Below, piece by piece: positions 6,623 through 11,212 of a stretch of DNA of 11,212 nucleotides. Under the pieces are notes generated by a model. It was not told the DNA's origin. It worked only from the letters and a program-made list of their open reading frames with translations, and did not search any database. A program made the translations under genes and the position numbers. The stretch comes from Bacteriovoracaceae bacterium UBA2428 (GTDB taxonomy: Bacteria; Bdellovibrionota; UBA2428): contig DDRA01000093.1 in assembly GCA_002343545.1 (NCBI GenBank), forward strand, positions 11,647 to 22,858, given 5' to 3'. Every line of letters starts with the position of its first letter. Position 1 is the stretch's first letter.

Positions 6623-6779
6623 GTGAAGAAGAAAGACGACGTCTATTTCGAGGCGATGCGCGCCCGGGATGCGCCTGCCCGCGGAGCGCGTCTTTCACGT
6701 CTGCTATCTACGGAGCTGGAGCGGAGTTCCCTGGATGAAGGATCTCCTCGCTTCCGTGCGCGGAGGCGCCGCGGGCTGA
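6623..6779 (+). pseudogene. possible frameshifted small gene (about 51 aa)
   Basis: Two adjoining frames read as one protein if G6668 in the GGG run 6666-6668 is dropped. The first part from GTG 6623 is VKKKDDVYFEAMRAR. The second begins at ATG 6669 (MRLPAERVFHVCYLRSW and on through SGVPWMKDLL to a TGA at 6777-6779). Third codon positions are mostly G or C in both parts, as in real genes of this GC-rich genome. The family is unknown to me. It is the only plus-strand candidate in the right two-thirds of the window and occupies the 279-base gap between the S41 and mph genes. It may instead be two chance frames. Confidence 0.3.
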
Positions 6780-6795
6780 GTCTGGCCGCTCCGAT

Positions 6796-7695
6796 TCAGG
6801 CGACCCCGAGTTGCGTCTTGGCCGCCGCGAGATGCTCGGCGTGACCGCTCTCGATCGCGAAGACCCCGTAGCGGATGGGAGCCGCGGCCAAGCGCGCCTC
6901 GATCTGATCTGGCATCCGCGGCCAACCGCGCCCGCCGGCCCGTTCGTATTCGCGCAGGAGCCGCTCCAGGCTCTCGCGTCCGAAGATCTGAAGGTGCGAC
7001 GCGAAGTCGACGGCCGGATCCCCGAGTTTCGCCTCGGTCCAATCGATGATCCCCGTGACGCCGCCTTGCTTGTCGACGAGCAGATGGCCGGCGTAAAGAT
7101 CACCGTGCACGAGCGTCGCGAAACCTGGCCAGCTGGATTCGTCGTCGATCCAAGCCTGCAGGCGCTTCGCGAGTTCTGGACCCACGCCGATCGTTTCCCG
7201 CACGCGGTAGAAGTCTTTCTCGAAGGCGCCGCGAAATTCGTCGGGTTCGAGTCCGGTGAGCCCCGCGGTGCGCACCGCCGGCGGCGCGAGGGCGTGCAGG
7301 GCGACGAGCACGCGCGCGAGGCTCGTCACGTAGGCCGGCGAGTTTTGGTCCATGTGCCAAGTCACGGCATAAGTCGCGGGATCGAAGCTCAGCGCGGTGG
7401 GGTCGCTCAAGTGGGGATAGGCGATGAGCTCGGGCGTGAAAACGCGCCATTCGGGCACGGCCGCCGGAAGTTTTCCCTCGAGGAAGGCAAGGACCTTGGC
7501 TTCGTACTCGGCGCGCGGCAAGACGTCGGCACGGCGGGGAATGCGCAGGACCCAGGCGGCGCCCCGCTCGCTTTTCGCGATGACGACGCGAAAGTCGAGC
7601 CCCATGTCGTTGATCTCGAGGGGGCCGTCGAGCGCAAGACCGTGTTTCGCGGCGAGGGCGCGGATTTCGGGCTCGGACGCGGGGAACTTCGCCAT
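6796..7695 (-). CDS. Mph-like macrolide 2'-phosphotransferase (APH-type kinase)
   Basis: 299 residues from the ATG at 7695, which AAGGAG (7708-7703) precedes at good spacing; the frame is open further upstream, but those codons lie in the intergenic hairpin. The sequence follows the Mph(A/B) enzymes remembered from the literature along its whole length: NDMGLDFRVV at 29-38, WVLRIPRR at 48-55, WHMDQNSPAYVTSLA at 113-127, the catalytic loop LVHGDLYAGHLLV at 195-207 with Asp199, the metal-binding GIIDWTEAKLGDPAVDF at 215-231 with Asp218, YGVFAIE at 276-282 and the C-terminal AKTQLGV. Such enzymes use GTP or ATP to phosphorylate the 2'-OH of the desosamine sugar of 14- to 16-membered macrolides. 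Whether this chromosomal homologue confers resistance or has another small-molecule substrate is unknown. It is the last gene of a four-gene run. Confidence 0.9.
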   Translation of the reverse strand: MAKFPASEPEIRALAAKHGLALDGPLEINDMGLDFRVVIAKSERGAAWVLRIPRRADVLPRAEYEAKVLAFLEGKLPAAVPEWRVFTPELIAYPHLSDPTALSFDPATYAVTWHMDQNSPAYVTSLARVLVALHALAPPAVRTAGLTGLEPDEFRGAFEKDFYRVRETIGVGPELAKRLQAWIDDESSWPGFATLVHGDLYAGHLLVDKQGGVTGIIDWTEAKLGDPAVDFASHLQIFGRESLERLLREYERAGGRGWPRMPDQIEARLAAAPIRYGVFAIESGHAEHLAAAKTQLGVA

Positions 7696-7715
7696 CGGGG
7701 TTCTCCTTAAAGGAC

Positions 7716-7738
7716 GGCGCGAGCGGAGGGCTCGCGCC
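7716..7738 (-). promoter_or_regulatory. perfect hairpin before the mph ribosome-binding site
   Basis: GGCGCGAGC (7716-7724) and GCTCGCGCC (7730-7738) form a 9-bp perfect stem. On the transcript (minus) strand the 5-base loop reads CCTCC, which is complementary to GGAG in the mph Shine-Dalgarno starting 8 bases from the stem base. It could be a weak terminator, an mRNA-stability element or a translation-control hairpin. Confidence 0.5.
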
Positions 7739-7757
7739 CGTATCGATGGCCCGTATC

Positions 7758-8498
7758 TTACTTCTTCGCGGCGCTCTTGGGCAGCTTCGCGGCGATGGCG
7801 TTTTCTTGACCGCCGCAAGTCGGGTGGCCGTAGCCGCCCGCGCTCTTGCCCGCGTTGATGTCGTACACGATCTGATCGTTCTTGTCGGCGCTCACGCCCG
7901 CGGGCACGTGGTCGAGGCCGAGCTTATGGCGCAGACGCCAAGCGATGTTGTGGTCGGCGCACGAGGTGTCGCCGCTCACGCCGAGGGCGCCGACGATCTC
8001 GCCCTTCGCGTTGTAAAGCGCGAGGCCGCCGCCGAACACGTTCACGCCGCCGATGCGCTTGCCCGTCATCGGATCCTTCTCGGAGCCGAACTTCTTAAAG
8101 TCGCCGTCGTAGGCGTCGTCCACGTTCACGGGATTGCTTTCCTGCAGGCCGAAGAGCGAGCCGCCCGGTTGCACCGCCGAATAGAGGTTCGCCGTGGAGA
8201 GTGCGAGACCTTTGAGGCTGAAGGCGTTCGCCGTGTTGGCTTTCTGCGCGGAGATGACGCGGCTGCCGGGCCATTGGGCGTCGACCGCGTCGCCCGTGAA
8301 GGCGACCAGGCAAACTTCGCCGCTCCGGGCGACGAGGGTGCCCCACATGTCGAGGTTCAAGCCGCCGTTGGCTTCCTTGCGTGCCTCGACGAGGGCTTGC
8401 TGGAAAGCCTTGTGGGTCGGCAGGCCCTCGCAGGGCTTGGCGAAAGCGGGAAGGGTGAAGGCGAAAGAAAGAAGGCTCAGGGTCTTCGTGCGTGCCAT
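7758..8498 (-). CDS. secreted GlcG/HbpS-like (DUF336) heme-binding-type protein
   Basis: 246 residues with a Sec signal peptide (MARTKTLSLLSFAFTLPAFA, cleavage after Ala20). The mature chain has the alternating helix/strand order of the GlcG/HbpS fold: HKAFQQALVEARKEANGG at 29-46 (first helix), GEVCLVAFTGD at 60-70, SRVISAQKANTANAFS at 79-94, GGGLALYNAKGEIVGALGVSG at 156-176 and DTSCADHNIAWRLRH at 177-191. The tail has VYDINAGKSAGGYGHPTCGG at 211-230. HbpS of Streptomyces binds heme and senses oxidative stress outside the cell, while other members are orphan proteins of glycolate or sugar loci; a small-ligand or redox role is therefore only an inference. Four mature cysteines (23, 63, 180, 228) could form two disulfides, fitting the periplasm. 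GAGGAG stands six bases before the ATG at 8498. It sits between the Cys-rich protein and mph. Confidence 0.82.
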   Translation of the reverse strand: MARTKTLSLLSFAFTLPAFAKPCEGLPTHKAFQQALVEARKEANGGLNLDMWGTLVARSGEVCLVAFTGDAVDAQWPGSRVISAQKANTANAFSLKGLALSTANLYSAVQPGGSLFGLQESNPVNVDDAYDGDFKKFGSEKDPMTGKRIGGVNVFGGGLALYNAKGEIVGALGVSGDTSCADHNIAWRLRHKLGLDHVPAGVSADKNDQIVYDINAGKSAGGYGHPTCGGQENAIAAKLPKSAAKK

Positions 8499-8506
8499 AT
8501 TGGACT

Positions 8507-8521
8507 CCTCTTAAGTTGAGG
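8507..8521 (-). promoter_or_regulatory. small hairpin overlapping the ribosome site of the DUF336 gene
   Basis: On the minus strand CCTC (8521-8518) can pair with GAGG (8510-8507) across a 7-base loop. GAGG is the core of the Shine-Dalgarno for the gene starting at 8498. A 4-bp stem is weak and may be chance. Confidence 0.25.
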
Positions 8522-8553
8522 CGTCCGAGGTCAGCACTCTTCCCGCATCGAGT

Positions 8554-8862
8554 CTAGGGAGCTCCGCAAGTACCCCAGGTTTCGAGCTTGAAGCAGAACA
8601 TCGCCGAAGAGCCACAGTCGGCGGTCAGGCCGCAGGAGCCGCCGAGCGTGATGCCGCCGCGCGGGTTGGAAATCGTGCCGAGGACTTGCTGCCCCAGCGT
8701 GCAGTTCCTTTGGGCTTGGTCGTAGCTCGTGCTGCAGAAGCAGACGTTCTTCGTGTCGACGGGTTTCACGAGCGGCATGACTTCGGCGTGGGCCGAGAAA
8801 GAAACGGCCGAAAGTCCGAGGGCGGTGAACAAAAGGGAACGGATCGAATTCGGAAAGTTCAT
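8554..8862 (-). CDS. small secreted Cys-rich protein, unknown family
   Basis: 102 residues. The start is the ATG at 8862, preceded by AAGGAGAT at good spacing; longer versions reading in from upstream have no ribosome site and would bury the signal peptide. Residues 1-26 form a textbook Sec signal (SLLFTALGLSAVSFSAHA, cleavage after AHA). The mature 76 residues hold seven cysteines at 41, 43, 54, 77, 83, 90 and 99 (VCFCSTSYD, QRNCTLG, GGSCGLTADCGSS, MFCFKLETWGTC), which predicts a compact disulfide-bonded domain with one free or intermolecular cysteine. Gly-rich linkers (SNPRGGITLGGS) separate the two Cys groups. I do not recognise a family. Its position 86 bases after a secreted metallopeptidase and 55 bases before another exported protein suggests co-expression; an inhibitor, chaperone or secreted effector role is conceivable but unproven. 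Confidence 0.82.
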   Translation of the reverse strand: MNFPNSIRSLLFTALGLSAVSFSAHAEVMPLVKPVDTKNVCFCSTSYDQAQRNCTLGQQVLGTISNPRGGITLGGSCGLTADCGSSAMFCFKLETWGTCGAP

Positions 8863-8884
8863 GCGAAGATCTCCTTGTGCGCCG

Positions 8885-8904
8885 CCGGCGAAAGGCCGGG
8901 CGGG
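8885..8904 (-). promoter_or_regulatory. GC-rich hairpin just before the Cys-rich gene
   Basis: CCGGC (8885-8889) pairs with GCCGG (8895-8899) around a GAAAG loop on the plus strand. On the minus strand an alternative 8-bp stem with one bulged C (CCGC.CGGC / GCCGGCGG) is also possible. It ends a few bases before the AAGGAGAT ribosome site and no T-tract follows, so it is more likely an RNA-stability element than a terminator. Confidence 0.35.
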
Positions 8905-8948
8905 ACTGACCAAGATCTTAACGGACGCCGCGAAGATGGCAATGATCG

Positions 8949-10619
8949 CTAGCGCGCGAGCGTTCCGATCATGCGCGGGCCCGCGACGGAGAATTCCTTC
9001 TCGGTCGTGAGGCGCGGACTCGCCTTGCGGATCTCGGCGTTGGCCAACGTCACGCGGACCTTGAACTTGCCGCCTTCGCGCGTCGACCATTCGCGACGAC
9101 CGCGGAGCGCGTCGAGTTCGCGCCACCCGAGACCTTCGCGGGCGAACCACCTCACTTCGAGGCCTTCGAGCGGCGAGGTGCGGAGCCGCAAATCAGTGCC
9201 TTCCGCTCCGCTCGCCTGCTCGACCCCGTCGACGAGCTCGATGCGCGCCAGGAACTTGAGCCAGATGTTCTCCTGGTCGACGGAGCAGAAGTGGTCCTTG
9301 GCCATATCGCGCATGAGACAGGAGTTGTGCGTCGGGCGGTAGGTCTTGCGACCGCCCTCGGCGTAGCTCGCGAAGGCGCCCACGCGATCGGGCGTGAAGT
9401 CATAACTTGGGGGGTAGGCGTAGGCGAGGGCGAAGCCCAACACATTATCCCCGTCCCGCACGTTTTCCTCGACGCGCAGCTTGAGCGTCTCGTTCGCCCG
9501 CGCCTCGCGAAGATCGAGGTCGAAGAAACTGCGGTCGGCGTGGAAGACGCCATCGTAGCTCGCGGCTTGACCGTTCAGCGCGACGCGAACGTCCTGGGGC
9601 GTGGCCCAGCCCACGGTGCTGAGTTGCACGAGGAGCGACCCGTCCCAGTTCGGAAAGCGGAAGGAAGCTTCGTAGGGTTTGCCCGCGAGATTCTGCCAAA
9701 CGTAGTTGCCCGAGAGAAGCTTGCCTTCGTGAACGCCCGTCGTTCCCTCGACCCAGTGTTTCCACGGAACGTTCGCGCTCGAAGACGCGTTGGCGCCCGA
9801 GTAGACCCAGCCGTTATCGTACTCTTCGCCGACCTCGCCGAAGTTATGGCCGAGCTCGTGGCGAAGCACGATGAGACCCGTCGCTTCGGACGACGTCGAG
9901 ATCGCCCAACGCCCGCCGAGTCCGCCGTAGTAGTCGTCGTTCGCGAGCACGACGGGATAGTCCGTCTTGGGCGCGAGCGTGAGGGCGCGTTCCATCGCAC
10001 GCTCGTCGCCGGGATAAATCGCGCGTTTGGACCCGGCCGGGTTGCGGTAGAGTTTGAAGGCCGTGTTCTTGGGCGAGCCGTCGCCGACGCCGGACTCGGC
10101 GGAAGGCACGTAAACGGCGTAGACGTTAAAGAGCGGCAGGAAGCTTCGGAAGGTCGCCGTCTCGAAGAGCCCGCGCGTCGTGCGCTCGGCGTCGCGGAAG
10201 AACTTCTCTTTTTCGTTGGCGGTGTAGCCGTCGCCGAGGATCGTCAGGTTGATGCGATTGGCCGCGGGACCTTGCACGCGGATTGGGCGAAACTCGGCGC
10301 CGTCGGTCGGCAAGGGATGAGCTTCGGATTCGATGAGCTTTTCCGTGGGGTAACTCCACTCTTCGTAGAGGGATTCCGTGTCCCGGGCTTCGTGTCCGAT
10401 CGCGTAGGGAAGGCGCCGAAGCAGCGTCCCCTCTCCGACCAACTTCTGCGAGACGAAGCGCTCGTCGACGCCATCGGTTCGAGTGCGCTCCCCGCTTTTG
10501 GCGTCGACTCGATAGCCGATACGGATTTCGCCGGCCGTGGCGACGGTCGCGACCAGCATTCCCGCCGATCCGATAAGAGCAAACGCCAAAAGTATCCGTC
10601 TTTTCGGGTGGATCGTCAT
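8949..10619 (-). CDS. secreted M64-family zinc metallopeptidase (IgA peptidase M64 type)
   Basis: 556 residues. Residues 1-29 are a Sec signal (basic PKRR, then ILLAFALIGSAGMLVATVA, cleavage near ATAG). The M64 core begins with NLTILGDGYTANEKEKFFRD at 124-143, the family's most recognisable motif, and contains the zinc site RHELGHNFGEVGEEYD at 253-268: His254 and His258 with catalytic Glu255 in HExxH, and Glu265/266 plus Tyr267 downstream as the expected third ligand region. HNSCLMRDM at 431-439 resembles the conserved C-terminal Cys/Met segment of the family. About 120 residues of strand-rich sequence close the protein. The best studied relative is the Clostridium ramosum IgA protease; environmental members have unknown targets, so general proteolysis of external proteins is the safe call. 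The ATG at 10619 has no clear ribosome site. An amidase gene lies 85 bases upstream and the Cys-rich gene 86 bases downstream. Confidence 0.9.
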   Translation of the reverse strand: MTIHPKRRILLAFALIGSAGMLVATVATAGEIRIGYRVDAKSGERTRTDGVDERFVSQKLVGEGTLLRRLPYAIGHEARDTESLYEEWSYPTEKLIESEAHPLPTDGAEFRPIRVQGPAANRINLTILGDGYTANEKEKFFRDAERTTRGLFETATFRSFLPLFNVYAVYVPSAESGVGDGSPKNTAFKLYRNPAGSKRAIYPGDERAMERALTLAPKTDYPVVLANDDYYGGLGGRWAISTSSEATGLIVLRHELGHNFGEVGEEYDNGWVYSGANASSSANVPWKHWVEGTTGVHEGKLLSGNYVWQNLAGKPYEASFRFPNWDGSLLVQLSTVGWATPQDVRVALNGQAASYDGVFHADRSFFDLDLREARANETLKLRVEENVRDGDNVLGFALAYAYPPSYDFTPDRVGAFASYAEGGRKTYRPTHNSCLMRDMAKDHFCSVDQENIWLKFLARIELVDGVEQASGAEGTDLRLRTSPLEGLEVRWFAREGLGWRELDALRGRREWSTREGGKFKVRVTLANAEIRKASPRLTTEKEFSVAGPRMIGTLAR

Positions 10620-10647
10620 GGGCCGACTCTAACAGAGGCTCAGGAAC

Positions 10648-10678
10648 GTGCGCGAGACGACCTGCGTCGTACGCGCAC
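10648..10678. other. 12-bp hairpin between the amidase and M64 genes
   Basis: GTGCGCG (10648-10654) pairs with CGCGCAC (10672-10678), and inside it ACGAC (10657-10661) pairs with GTCGT (10666-10670) around the loop CTGC, with only AG opposite A unpaired. Neither strand has a T-tract after it, so it is not a classic terminator. It begins 28 bases before the M64 start on the transcript and may affect mRNA processing or be a protein site. Confidence 0.5.
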
Positions 10679-10704
10679 GGGGGCAAGGCTCGGGCGGGAG
10701 CGTT

Positions 10705-11212
10705 TTAGACGAGCGGTCCGTAAAGATCGCAGCGGCGGTCGCGGAAGAAGCCGAAGCTCGCGCGGTTCTTCGCGACCTCGTCGAGGTCGAAACTCGCCGT
10801 GATGACGCCTTCCTCCGCGCGGCCCAACTCGGCGACCTTGTCGCCCCGGTGGTTTGCGATGAAGGAGGAACCGTAAAAGATCTGGCCGCTCTCGTCGCCG
10901 ATGCGGTTGGCCGCGACGACGGGGATGACGTTTGAAACGGAGTGCCCGATCATGGCGCGCTGCCAGAGGTCTTTCGTGTCGAGATCGGACTCGGGTTCCG
11001 AGCCGATCGCGGTCGGGTAGAAGAGGACTTCGGCGCCTTGCACGGCCATGGCGCGCGCGGCTTCGGGAAACCATTGGTCCCAGCAGATGCCCACGCCGAT
11101 GCGGCCGAATTTCGTGTCCCACACCTTGAAGCCCGTGTTGCCGGGACGAAAGTAGAACTTCTCTTCGTAGCCCGGGCCGTCGGGGATGTGGCTCTTGCGG
11201 TAGAGGCCGAGC
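10705..11212 (-). CDS. aguB: N-carbamoylputrescine amidase (nitrilase superfamily), C-terminal part
   Basis: 168 residues up to the stop at 10705 are visible; the N-terminus, including the catalytic Glu, lies beyond the window (full family length is about 290). The start of the fragment, LGLYRKSHIPDGPGYEEKFY, contains the catalytic lysine (YRKSHIP), and GVGICWDQWFPEAAR holds the nucleophile Cys at fragment residue 43. Further AguB-type signatures follow: LFYPTAIGSEP at 63-73, MIGHSVSNVIPVVAANRIG at 87-105, FYGSSFIA at 112-119 and FFRDRRCDLYGPL at the end. The enzyme hydrolyses N-carbamoylputrescine to putrescine, CO2 and ammonia in the arginine-agmatine route to polyamines. Its usual partner, agmatine deiminase (aguA), would be expected beyond the right edge. 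It is upstream of the M64 gene on the same strand, with 85 bases and a hairpin between them, so it may not share their transcript. Confidence 0.9.
   Translation of the reverse strand, partial: LGLYRKSHIPDGPGYEEKFYFRPGNTGFKVWDTKFGRIGVGICWDQWFPEAARAMAVQGAEVLFYPTAIGSEPESDLDTKDLWQRAMIGHSVSNVIPVVAANRIGDESGQIFYGSSFIANHRGDKVAELGRAEEGVITASFDLDEVAKNRASFGFFRDRRCDLYGPLV

Noticed and set aside
6607..6634. TAAA at 6610 as a sigma-28 promoter for the 6623 ORF
   Set aside because: The rest of the -35 box and the -10 box do not match, and the site would lie partly inside the ORF.
6796..7818. Longer mph reading frame starting at 7818
   Set aside because: The extension covers the end of the DUF336 gene and the intergenic hairpin, whereas the ATG at 7695 has a good ribosome site and matches the family N-terminus.
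8554..9150. Longer version of the Cys-rich gene starting at 9150
   Set aside because: It would overlap the M64 C-terminus and place the signal peptide internally; the ATG at 8862 has a clear ribosome site.
9291..10802. Plus-strand open frame of about 500 codons opposite the M64 gene
   Set aside because: Antisense shadow of high-GC coding sequence; its composition is typical of reverse-frame translation and the opposite strand has clear zinc-protease motifs.

Overview
The window looks chromosomal and is GC-rich overall: a sample 60-base line inside the S41 peptidase gene is about 67% G+C. It most resembles a member of the Bdellovibrionota or another delta-like lineage. Four things point that way: a PrkA serine kinase with the Bdellovibrio/myxobacterial style of N-terminus, a PilZ-type protein with a long C-terminal extension, a sigma-28-like promoter in front of a small zinc-ribbon-like protein, and many exported hydrolases. 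This lineage call is inference; no marker gene in the window settles it.

Left part (1-2529). The 5' part of a prkA gene runs leftwards off the window. Diverging from it is a gene for a 78-residue Cys/His protein, followed by an unusually structured 3' region: an extended imperfect hairpin, a second long-range hairpin and a strong intrinsic terminator. Next comes a PilZ-type gene whose stop codon overlaps the -35 box of a promoter for tRNA-Arg(UCU).

Middle (2530-3872). Immediately 3' of the tRNA the G+C content drops (about 38% in 2581-2640 and 42% in 3361-3420). This stretch holds one solid gene, an alpha/beta hydrolase, and one doubtful short ORF. It ends with an 11-of-13 match to the tRNA 3' end, so it may be a mini-island of about 1.3 kb. 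A second pair of imperfect direct repeats brackets the hydrolase gene.

Right part (3873-11212). All confident genes are on the minus strand. In transcription order they are: AguB-like N-carbamoylputrescine amidase (5' end outside the window), secreted M64 metallopeptidase, small secreted Cys-rich protein, secreted GlcG/HbpS-like (DUF336) protein, Mph-like macrolide 2'-phosphotransferase, S41 peptidase, TrmO-like tRNA methyltransferase, and a putative lipoprotein. The stretch from M64 to mph is evenly spaced (gaps of 55-86 nt), and each of its junctions has a hairpin or inverted repeat near the ribosome-binding site. Four consecutive or nearly consecutive genes encode signal-peptide proteins, and the lipoprotein makes a fifth exported product. 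This suggests periplasmic or extracellular protein degradation, but the sequence alone does not prove a shared pathway.

Two short ORFs (4601-4689 minus and 6623-6779 plus) become coherent if one base is added or removed at a homopolymer run. They are either small pseudogenes or places to recheck the sequence.
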